Shown here: one piece after another, positions 1 through 5,670 of the stretch | How positions within the stretch are numbered: position 1 is the stretch's first letter | Layout: each line of letters opens with the position of its first letter | Source of the DNA: RGIG8700 sp964568815 | Lineage (GTDB): Bacteria; Bacillota; Clostridia; RGIG6154 | Length of the DNA: 9,683 bases | Assembly (NCBI GenBank): GCA_964568815.1 | Contig: CAZMRY010000056.1 | Location: 1 to 9,683, forward strand | Reading direction: 5' to 3' | Program-made: the position numbers and the translations under genes | Notes under the pieces: model-generated | The model's database searches: none | What the model was told of the DNA's origin: nothing | The model's input: only the letters and a program-made list of their open reading frames with translations

Positions 1-1730
1 GGTATTTCAATTGCCAGAATTTCCATCATTTTGTTAAGAACTCTCAGTGCAAGCTCAAGAGTTGAAAGTCTTGACTTTCTCTTCTTTTCGTCTTCTTCTG
101 AAAGCACCTTGTATTCGTGGTAGTATTTATTAAGTGCTGCTGCAAGCTTGTATGCATATTCTGCAACTGCACTGGGAGCAAAATCTGCCGCTGCGTTTTC
201 AAGGGCAGTCTGATGTTCTGTTAAGAGAAGGAATAATTCTGTCTGTACATCACCCTCTGATAAAAGGATTTCTCCCTCTGCACTGTCCTGTGCCTTGCTT
301 ATAATCGATGCGGCTCTTACTGCACTGTACTGGATATATGGTCCCGTTTTACCTTCAAATGAACAGAACTTGTCAATATCAAAAACATAGTCCTTGCTTC
401 TGTGGTTTGAAAGGTCTGCAAACTTAAGTGCTCCAATTCCAACTCGTCTTGCAATTTCTTTCATTTCAGCATCGTCAACATCACCGCTGATTGCATCCTT
501 AACTCTGTTATATGCATCAATTTCAAGAGTATTTATAAGGTCTTCAAGACGCATAACTCCGCCCTCACGGGTTTTGTACGGCTTACCGTCTTTGCCGTTC
601 ATTGTGCCGAAGCCTGCAAAGAAAAGCTCTGTCTTTTCTTTTGCGATTTCTGTTTTTCTTGCAGCTCTGAAAAGCTGTTTGAAGTGTGTACCCTGTCTGT
701 TATCAACAACATACACGATTAAATCAGGGTCAAAGTCTTCATTTCTCATTACGATTGTTGCAAGGTCTGTTGTGTCGTATAAAACAGCACCGTCAGACTT
801 TAAAAGAATTAACGGAGGAAGCGGCGGATTGTCTGTTTCTTCTGTTATGTCAACAACAAGGCAACCGTCGTCTTCTCTTGCAAGACCCTTTTTCTTTAAA
901 TCCTCAATCATAACAGGAATTATATCTCTTACATCTGATTCGCCTTTCCACAGGTCGAAATCAACTAAAAGTCTTGAATAGTTTTTCTTTAAATCTTTAA
1001 TTGAAACTGCAAGAACTGTTTCCCATATTTCAAAGTATATTCCTTCACCTTTCTGGAGTTCAAATGTAAGCTTTTTACATTCCTCCATAACGAGTGGGTC
1101 TGCTTTTGCCTGAGCAGATTTTGCGGGATATGTTTTTTCAAGAACAGAAATTGTTATGTGCTTTTCTCTGTCTTCTTTTGTCATAAGGTTTTCAAGACCG
1201 AACTGTTCTATAATGCCTGAAATAACCATACCCATCTGAAGTCCCCAGTCACCAAGGTGAACATCGCCGACAACCTTGTGACCAAGTGCTCTGAAAAGTC
1301 TTTTAACAGCCTCGCCTATTATGGCACTTCTTAAATGTCCCACATGAAGCGATTTTGCAACATTCGCTCCGCCGTAGTCAATAACGATTGTCTTTGCTTT
1401 TTCAGGCGTATCTATAAGCAAATCGTTGCTTTTTTTCATTTTGTTTATAAAATCGCATAAAAATTCATCTGAAACATCCATATTAAGAAATCCCGGTGGG
1501 CAAGCCTCAACCTTTTTGAAGGTTTTGCTTTCCTTTAAAATTTCAGCGATTTCGTTTGCTATATCAAGAGGCTTTTTCTTATATATCTTCGCAAGCGGCA
1601 TACAGCCGTTGCACTGATACATACAAAGGTCAGGTCTGTTTGAAACTGAAACAACTCCGTACTCCTTGTCGTAGCCTGCTTTTTCAAATGCGTTTTTAAC
1701 TTCCTGTGTTAAAATTCCTTTAAAACTCAT
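1..1730 (-). CDS. argS: Arginyl-tRNA synthetase, C-terminus cut by window edge
   Basis: Class I aminoacyl-tRNA synthetase that charges tRNA(Arg) with arginine using ATP in the cytoplasm. The reverse-strand frame is open from the ATG at 1730-1728 to the window edge, 576 codons with no stop. The family is usually about 550-580 residues, and the last visible residues (LNKMMEILAIEIP) resemble the conserved C-terminal helix, so only a few residues are missing. An N-terminal Arg-tRNA-synt-N-like domain covers roughly residues 1-90. The class I HIGH signature reads HVGH at residues 129-132, inside the family context DYGGANVAKSLHVGHLRSA. The KMSKS-loop equivalent is YKTREGG at about 385-391, normal for ArgRS enzymes without a classical KMSKS. 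The C-terminal part is the DALR anticodon-binding domain, with the SxVRAASI-type motif near 470. The start is supported by AAAGGA at 1746-1741, 10 nt upstream. It lies 15 nt after the ybaK stop, so the two are probably cotranscribed. Identity is secure. Confidence 0.96.
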   Translation of the reverse strand, partial: MSFKGILTQEVKNAFEKAGYDKEYGVVSVSNRPDLCMYQCNGCMPLAKIYKKKPLDIANEIAEILKESKTFKKVEACPPGFLNMDVSDEFLCDFINKMKKSNDLLIDTPEKAKTIVIDYGGANVAKSLHVGHLRSAIIGEAVKRLFRALGHKVVGDVHLGDWGLQMGMVISGIIEQFGLENLMTKEDREKHITISVLEKTYPAKSAQAKADPLVMEECKKLTFELQKGEGIYFEIWETVLAVSIKDLKKNYSRLLVDFDLWKGESDVRDIIPVMIEDLKKKGLAREDDGCLVVDITEETDNPPLPPLILLKSDGAVLYDTTDLATIVMRNEDFDPDLIVYVVDNRQGTHFKQLFRAARKTEIAKEKTELFFAGFGTMNGKDGKPYKTREGGVMRLEDLINTLEIDAYNRVKDAISGDVDDAEMKEIARRVGIGALKFADLSNHRSKDYVFDIDKFCSFEGKTGPYIQYSAVRAASIISKAQDSAEGEILLSEGDVQTELFLLLTEHQTALENAAADFAPSAVAEYAYKLAAALNKYYHEYKVLSEEDEKKRKSRLSTLELALRVLNKMMEILAIEI

Positions 1731-1745
1731 TTATCATATGTCCTT

Positions 1746-2222
1746 TCAAATTTTTACAATTTCTGCAACCGACGCATCCGAAAGAGCAATAAGCCCTTTA
1801 ACCGGAAGCTCCATCATATCGCCTATTCTTCCTGCTGAAACAATGATTGTTTCAAAGCTTTCGCAGGATTTGTGAATAATTGTTTTGTATTTTTTCTTCA
1901 TACCAACGGGAGTGCAACCGCCTCTTATGTAGCCTGTAACAGCGTTTATGTCTTTAACAGCAATCATTTCAACATTTTTTTCGCCTGCCGCCTTTGCCGC
2001 AAGCTTCATATCAAGCTCACATTCAACAGGTATAACAAAAACATTGTAATTTTTGCTTTTTCCCACCGTTACAAGGGTTTTGAAAACCCTTTCCTTAGGC
2101 ATACCGATTTTTTCGGCAATTTCAATTCCGTCTTTAAATTCATCACATTCATAATGATGAATTTTGTATTCAATTTTGTTCTTTTCTGCAATTCTTACTG
2201 CATTTGTTTTAATTTTATCCAT
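1746..2222 (-). CDS. ybaK: YbaK/EbsC-family aminoacyl-tRNA deacylase
   Basis: A 158-residue protein of the YbaK/EbsC (prolyl-tRNA editing-like) family. Characterised members hydrolyse Cys-tRNA(Pro), a mischarging product of ProRS, and work in trans in the cytoplasm. The family signatures are in order: the FKTLV strand with the conserved lysine (K48), VIPVECELDMKLAAKAAG at about 63-80, the TGYIRGGCTPVG turn (96-107; family usually GG-x-SP-x-G, here Thr replaces Ser), and the IIVSAGRIGDMMEL strand near 125-138. Length matches the family (about 155-165). M1 aligns with the start of known members, so the start at 2222 is preferred although no Shine-Dalgarno precedes it; see the separate leaderless-promoter entry. 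It is directly upstream of argS, making a tRNA charging/quality-control pair. The exact substrate (Cys-tRNA(Pro) or another) cannot be read from sequence. Confidence 0.93.
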   Translation of the reverse strand: MDKIKTNAVRIAEKNKIEYKIHHYECDEFKDGIEIAEKIGMPKERVFKTLVTVGKSKNYNVFVIPVECELDMKLAAKAAGEKNVEMIAVKDINAVTGYIRGGCTPVGMKKKYKTIIHKSCESFETIIVSAGRIGDMMELPVKGLIALSDASVAEIVKI

Positions 2223-2224
2223 AG

Positions 2225-2260
2225 CTATTATATTGTAGCAAAAAAAAGAGGAGTTGTAAA
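2225..2260 (-). promoter_or_regulatory. Predicted promoter of ybaK-argS, giving a nearly leaderless mRNA
   Basis: Reading the minus strand, TTTACA (2260-2255) and TACAAT (2237-2232) are 17 bp apart, a good sigma-A match. A second overlapping TATAAT lies at 2232-2227. Transcription from either would begin about 0-4 nt before the ybaK ATG at 2222. No purine-rich Shine-Dalgarno lies between the promoter and the ATG. This fits a leaderless or near-leaderless transcript. An upstream promoter beyond 2260 is not excluded. Confidence 0.6.
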
Positions 2261-2310
2261 CCTTATTTGTGGAATTTTTGTGAATTATACTTCTATTTAG
2301 TCAAAAACAG

Positions 2311-2339
2311 TTGACTTTACGCCCAAAAAACTGTATAAT
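2311..2339 (+). promoter_or_regulatory. Predicted sigma-A promoter of the parvulin lipoprotein gene
   Basis: TTGACT (2311-2316) and TATAAT (2334-2339) are separated by exactly 17 bp. Initiation near 2346 would leave a leader of about 35 nt, enough for the AAAGGAGA ribosome binding site. It lies about 50 bp from the divergent ybaK promoter, within a 158-bp intergenic region (2223-2380) that shows nothing else I can support. Confidence 0.8.
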
Positions 2340-2365
2340 GTTTAATCAGGAAACAATCATTTACA

Positions 2366-2383
2366 AAAGGAGAGATTATTTTG
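2366..2383 (+). promoter_or_regulatory. Strong ribosome binding site deciding a TTG start
   Basis: AAAGGAGAG begins at 2366 and ends 6 nt before a TTG codon at 2381-2383. The first in-frame ATG comes about 26 codons later and would delete the signal peptide and lipobox. The TTG is therefore the real start of the lipoprotein gene. Confidence 0.85.
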
Positions 2384-3463
2384 AAAAAGATAATAAGTTT
2401 ATTACTTTGTGTGTTATTGCTCGTAAGCTTATTTACAGCTTGTGACAGAACATTAACAATGGAAAAAATTCTTGAAAACACAGAAATCGTTATGGGTAAA
2501 GCAGGTAAGCAGAATATTCATGCCTATGAGCTTATTTACCTTATGTCTATGGGATATGATGCAGAAACTGCATTTGAAGAAATTTCATCAATTAAGATTA
2601 TGCAGCAGAAGGCTCTGGACTCAGGTATTGCTCTTACAGAAGAAGAAATCGCTGCATCTGATGAAGAATTAAACGCTATGATTGAACAGTACGGCGGACA
2701 GGAAGCTTTTGACGAAATCCTTTCTCAGTTCGGTTTAACATTTGAACAGTACAAATCAATTATGGACATGTCAAATATCGTTACTAAATTCAACAGTGAA
2801 GCTGTTAACCTCGGTCTTTTTGAAGAAGTTACAGAAGAAGAAGCTAAAGCATACTTTGATGCAAACTTCATTAAAGCAAAGCATATTTTATTTACAACAC
2901 AGAACCCTGAAACAGGCGAGGCTCTTACCGAAGAAGAAATCAACACAAAAATGGCTCTTGCAGAAGAAACTCTTGACAAAATCAAAGCAGGTGCAGATTT
3001 TGACAGCTTTGCAGACTTAAACGAAGACCCCGGTTCTGCGTCAATGCCTGAAGGTTATGTTTTTGCTGTTACCGCAAAAATTACTGATGAAGATGAAAAA
3101 ACAACTCTTCAGCAGGCTGGTTTTGCTATGGTAACTGAATTTGAAGCTGCTGCAGATGCACTTGAAATTGATGCTGTTTCAGACCTTGTTTCTACTTCAT
3201 ATGGTGCTCATATTATCAAAAGAGTTGCTATGACAGACGAAGACTATCAGGACAACAAAACAACAATCATAAACATTCTCAACAACGCAAATTACCTTAA
3301 GAAAATTGCAGAATGGAAAGAAGATTACAAGATTGAAAAGAATGAAAAAATGATTGCTTCAATCAACATGGATGAGTTCCAGCAGATTATGGCAGCAAAG
3401 GCTGAAGAAAAAGCAGCACAGCAGACAGAATCTCAGGTTTCTGAAGAAAACACAGCTGAATAA
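2381..3463 (+). CDS. Secreted peptidyl-prolyl isomerase lipoprotein, PrsA/SurA-like parvulin
   Basis: A 360-residue predicted lipoprotein that would sit on the outer face of the membrane and help fold exported proteins. Residues 1-20 are a signal peptide (KK, then a Leu/Val-rich core) ending in the lipobox FTAC with Cys21 as the lipidation site; Phe at position -3 is somewhat unusual. Residues of about 28-140 form a helical SurA-N-like chaperone region. Residues of about 163-282 match the PpiC rotamase fold: KAKHILF with H168, then a DPGSA motif, MVTEFEAAADAL and YGAHIIKRV with H277. The usual GGDLGWF loop is replaced by PEGYVF followed by about 15 extra residues (TAKITDEDEKTTLQQ), so isomerase activity is uncertain. 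The tail is charged and Ala/Glu/Gln-rich and probably disordered. It starts at TTG with its own promoter and terminator, so it is monocistronic. It is PrsA-like, but I cannot say it is the orthologue. Confidence 0.85.
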   Translation: MKKIISLLLCVLLLVSLFTACDRTLTMEKILENTEIVMGKAGKQNIHAYELIYLMSMGYDAETAFEEISSIKIMQQKALDSGIALTEEEIAASDEELNAMIEQYGGQEAFDEILSQFGLTFEQYKSIMDMSNIVTKFNSEAVNLGLFEEVTEEEAKAYFDANFIKAKHILFTTQNPETGEALTEEEINTKMALAEETLDKIKAGADFDSFADLNEDPGSASMPEGYVFAVTAKITDEDEKTTLQQAGFAMVTEFEAAADALEIDAVSDLVSTSYGAHIIKRVAMTDEDYQDNKTTIINILNNANYLKKIAEWKEDYKIEKNEKMIASINMDEFQQIMAAKAEEKAAQQTESQVSEENTAE

Positions 3464-3473
3464 CTAACACACG

Positions 3474-3508
3474 AAAAGCAGAGAAAAAAATCTCTGCTTT
3501 TTCTTTGT
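3474..3508 (+). terminator. Rho-independent terminator after the lipoprotein gene
   Basis: A perfect 11-bp stem (AAAAGCAGAGA at 3474-3484 with TCTCTGCTTTT at 3491-3501) has a 6-nt A loop and runs into a T-rich tail. It lies 11 nt after the TAA stop. It separates the lipoprotein gene from the argF operon. Confidence 0.92.
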
Positions 3509-3514
3509 GTTTTA

Positions 3515-3543
3515 TTGACAATTTATGTATTTAAGAGTATAAT
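3515..3543 (+). promoter_or_regulatory. Consensus sigma-A promoter of the argF-carA-carB operon
   Basis: TTGACA (3515-3520) and TATAAT (3538-3543) are both perfect consensus and exactly 17 bp apart. Initiation near 3550 would give a leader of about 30 nt, too short for an attenuator or riboswitch. So perfect a promoter for a biosynthetic operon suggests control by a repressor, or high constitutive expression. Confidence 0.88.
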
Positions 3544-3548
3544 TATAC
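3537..3548 (+). promoter_or_regulatory. 12-bp perfect palindrome over the -10 box, possible operator
   Basis: GTATAATTATAC is a perfect inverted repeat that contains the -10 hexamer and reaches toward the expected start site. A repressor bound here would block initiation. It does not match the ArgR box (TGAAT-AT4-ATTCA type) well, so no regulator is proposed. A short A/T palindrome can occur by chance in DNA this A/T-rich. Confidence 0.3.
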
Positions 3549-3581
3549 AGATAATACGAAGACTATGGAAAGGAACTTCTT

Positions 3582-4484
3582 ATGAGACATTTACTTAAAC
3601 TCGGCGACCTTACATCTCAGGAAATTTTTGAGATTTTAGAGCTTGCAGAAAAATTAAAGTACGAACAGAAAAACAATATACCTCAGAACTATCTTAAAGG
3701 AAAAACTCTTGGTATGATTTTTGAAAAGTCATCAACGAGAACAAGAGTGTCTTTCGAGGTTGGTATGCACCAGCTTGGAGGCTATCCTCTCTTCTTAAGC
3801 TCAAACGATTTGCAAATCGGCAGAGGCGAGCCTGTTAACGATACAGCAAGAGTTCTTTCAAGAATGATTGACGGTATTATGATAAGAACATACGAACAAA
3901 AAGAGGTTGAAGACCTTGCAAAATACGGTTCAATTCCTGTTATAAACGGTCTTACAGACTACGCACATCCTTGCCAGGTGCTTGCAGACCTTTTAACCAT
4001 AAAAGAACACAAGGGCAATTTAGAAGGACTTAAAATATGCTTTGTCGGCGACGGTAATAATATGGCAAACTCAATTATCGTTGGTTGCATAAAGGCAGGT
4101 ATGAAGGTTGCAATTGCCTGCCCGAAAACAAATCAGCCTGACAGCGACATTATGAAATGGGCAAACGATACAGGAAACCTTCTTGTTACAGACGACATTA
4201 TGCTTGCGGCTAAAGACTCTGATGTTTTATACACAGATGTATGGGCATCTATGGGTCAGGAGGACGAGGCTGAAGAAAGAAAGAAAATCTTTAAAGGCTA
4301 TCAGATTAACGACGAGCTTATGGCAGTTGCTAAAGAAAATGCAATGGTGCTCCACTGCCTCCCTGCACACAGAGAAGAGGAAATTACTGCAAAGGTTTTT
4401 GAAGAACACGCAGACGAAATCTTCGACCAGGCAGAAAACAGACTTCACGCACAGAAAGCAGTTTTAGTTAAATTGCTTGGATGA
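3582..4484 (+). CDS. argF: Ornithine carbamoyltransferase
   Basis: Transfers the carbamoyl group from carbamoyl phosphate to L-ornithine, giving citrulline, in cytoplasmic arginine synthesis. The 300-residue length is normal for anabolic bacterial enzymes. The carbamoyl-phosphate site is intact: STRTR at 51-55, R102 and HPCQ at 129-132. The ornithine-binding DVWASMG loop is at 219-225 and the catalytic HCLP at 258-261; HCLP and SMG separate this from aspartate carbamoyltransferase. AAGGA at 3570-3574 sits 7 nt before the ATG. It is first in the operon ahead of both carbamoyl-phosphate synthase subunits, so the enzyme making the substrate is coexpressed with the enzyme using it, and the synthase is probably arginine-directed. 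A catabolic role (ArcB) is less likely, since no arginine deiminase or carbamate kinase gene adjoins it. Unlike its neighbours carA and dapF, it has no visible active-site loss. Confidence 0.96.
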   Translation: MRHLLKLGDLTSQEIFEILELAEKLKYEQKNNIPQNYLKGKTLGMIFEKSSTRTRVSFEVGMHQLGGYPLFLSSNDLQIGRGEPVNDTARVLSRMIDGIMIRTYEQKEVEDLAKYGSIPVINGLTDYAHPCQVLADLLTIKEHKGNLEGLKICFVGDGNNMANSIIVGCIKAGMKVAIACPKTNQPDSDIMKWANDTGNLLVTDDIMLAAKDSDVLYTDVWASMGQEDEAEERKKIFKGYQINDELMAVAKENAMVLHCLPAHREEEITAKVFEEHADEIFDQAENRLHAQKAVLVKLLG

Positions 4485-4486
4485 TA

Positions 4487-4593
4487 GGCTTCTCCTTGAG
4501 GAGAGGCTCCGCCGAAGGCGGTGGTGAGGTGTGTTGTGCAAAACCACCTCATCCGTCAACCTACGGTTGCCACCTTCCCCTCAAGGGGAAGGC
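4487..4593 (+). repeat. GC-rich mosaic hairpin repeat between argF and carA
   Basis: A 107-bp block of about 60% GC by my count, set in A/T-rich surroundings, made almost wholly of five stems. They are TCTCCT/AGGAGA (4491-4504), CCGCC/GGCGG (4509-4521), GAGGTG/CACCTC enclosing the centre (4526-4550), CAACC/GGTTG (4557-4569) and CCTTCCCCT/AGGGGAAGG (4573-4592). The two halves are also imperfect inverted copies of each other, each running GGCTTCTCC-like end, hairpin, hairpin, GATGAGGTG-like centre. Flanking ATAG/AATAG words (4484-4487 and 4595-4599) could be remnants of a target duplication. This has the build of a non-autonomous palindromic element of the kind I recall as dispersed in gut Clostridia. 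It carries no convincing gene and no U-tract for termination. Copy number cannot be seen in one window. Confidence 0.75.
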
Positions 4594-4627
4594 AAATAGG
4601 AATTATTTACAGAAAGGAATGACAAAA

Positions 4628-5668
4628 ATGAACGCATATCTCATTCTTGAAAACGGACAGGTTTTCAAAGGAAAGTCTTTCGGGTATGAAAAAGAAACAT
4701 CAGGCGAGCTTGTTTTCACAACAGGTGCAGTTGGTTACATTGAAACTTTAACAGACCCATCGTTTGCAGGTCAGATTGTTGTACAGGCTTTCCCTTTAAT
4801 CGGAAACTACGGTATGATTTCTGCAGATGCCGAAAGCAAGAAGACTCATGTTGCAGGATACATTGTTCGCGACCTTTGCGAAATGCCTTCAAACTTCAGA
4901 TGTGAAACAACTCTTGAAGAATATCTTAAAGAACAGGAAATTATGGGTATCTGTGATATAGACACAAGACAGCTTACAAAAATCATAAGAGAAGAGGGTG
5001 TAATGAAAGCAAGAATTACCCTTAAAGAACCCCAAAATGCTGACTTTGATTTTGAAATCAAAGATAAAGTCAAAGATGTAAGCTGTGAGGAGGTTCTTTC
5101 AATAGAGGCAAGCGATGCTGAAATGACAGTCGGCATTTTAGACCTTGGTATGCTTAAAAGTATGGCAACAACTCTTGCAAGCAAGGGCGTTAAGGTTGAT
5201 ATACTTCCATACAACACAAAGGCTGAAGACCTTTTAAAGTATGACGGTATACTTCTTTCAAGCGGTCCTTCAGACCCTAAAGCAAACAAAGATGTTATTG
5301 AAACAGTTAAAGCCATTATGGGTAAAAAGCCAATCTTTGGCATTGGTCTCGGCCACCAGCTTTTAGCCCTTGCCAATGGCGGTGATACAGAAAAATTAAA
5401 GTACGGTCACAGAGGTGCAAATCAGCCTGTAAGAAGCTTAGATACAGGAAAGTGCTTTATAACAAGCCAGAATCACGGCTTTGTTGTTAAAGAGGGCACA
5501 ACATGCGGCGGTAAAACCTCATTTGTTAATGTTAACGATAACACAGTAGAGGGTATTGAATACGAAAATAATGCCTTTTCTGTTCAGTTCTATCCTCAGG
5601 CTTGCGAAAGCCCTATGGATACCTCCTACCTTTACGACAAATTTATTGAAATGATGGAGGGATTCTGA
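4628..5668 (+). CDS. carA: Carbamoyl-phosphate synthase small subunit with dead glutaminase site
   Basis: Normally the glutaminase subunit that hydrolyses glutamine and channels ammonia to CarB. This copy has 346 residues, close to family length. The start is the ATG at 4628: AAAGGA (4613-4618) is 9 nt upstream and MNAYLILENG matches family N-termini. An upstream in-frame ATG at 4481 overlaps the argF stop but would add 49 residues encoded by the hairpin repeat. The N-terminal CPSase-sm domain (1-130; GYIETLTDPSFAGQI, FPLIGNYG) is well kept. The class I amidotransferase domain (about 165-346) keeps HRGANQPV and SQNHGF but has lost the triad. The nucleophile elbow FGICLGHQ reads FGIGLGHQ (G240), and the usual FHPEA reads FYPQA (Y322, Q324). 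The SNGPGDP loop reads SSGPSDP (211-217). Glutamine hydrolysis is therefore not expected, and the protein may serve as a structural or ammonia-gating partner. The frame is intact and coupled to carB, so it is not a decaying pseudogene. Confidence 0.93.
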   Translation: MNAYLILENGQVFKGKSFGYEKETSGELVFTTGAVGYIETLTDPSFAGQIVVQAFPLIGNYGMISADAESKKTHVAGYIVRDLCEMPSNFRCETTLEEYLKEQEIMGICDIDTRQLTKIIREEGVMKARITLKEPQNADFDFEIKDKVKDVSCEEVLSIEASDAEMTVGILDLGMLKSMATTLASKGVKVDILPYNTKAEDLLKYDGILLSSGPSDPKANKDVIETVKAIMGKKPIFGIGLGHQLLALANGGDTEKLKYGHRGANQPVRSLDTGKCFITSQNHGFVVKEGTTCGGKTSFVNVNDNTVEGIEYENNAFSVQFYPQACESPMDTSYLYDKFIEMMEGF

Positions 5669-5670
5669 TG
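5656..5670 (+). promoter_or_regulatory. RBS and TGATG stop/start overlap coupling carA to carB
   Basis: The carA stop TGA (5666-5668) and the next gene's ATG (5668-5670) share one base. GGAGGG (5656-5661) inside carA lies 6 nt before the ATG. This arrangement is typical of translational coupling and should keep the small and large subunits at equal amounts. Confidence 0.9.

Noticed and set aside
394..981. Long plus-strand open frame opposite argS
   Set aside because: It lies wholly inside argS on the other strand, with Ser/Leu-rich composition typical of an antisense shadow and no ribosome binding site or domain.
2280..2293. Possible ArgR box (TGAAT-TATA-CTTCT)
   Set aside because: Only the left half-site fits, the match is to be expected in A/T-rich DNA, and it lies upstream of the lipoprotein gene rather than an arginine gene.
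1872..2300. Plus-strand open frame opposite ybaK
   Set aside because: Phe/Asn-rich antisense shadow of the ybaK codons with no recognisable family; it also runs into the promoter region.
4573..4592. Strong CCTTCCCCT/AGGGGAAGG hairpin as a terminator between argF and carA
   Set aside because: No T-run follows the stem (the next bases are CAAATAGG), and the other half of the repeat mirrors it, so it is better explained as part of the palindromic element.
4628..5668. carA as a pseudogene
   Set aside because: Despite loss of the triad, the frame is intact, the length is normal, N-terminal and interface motifs are conserved, and the ribosome binding site and coupling to carB are kept.
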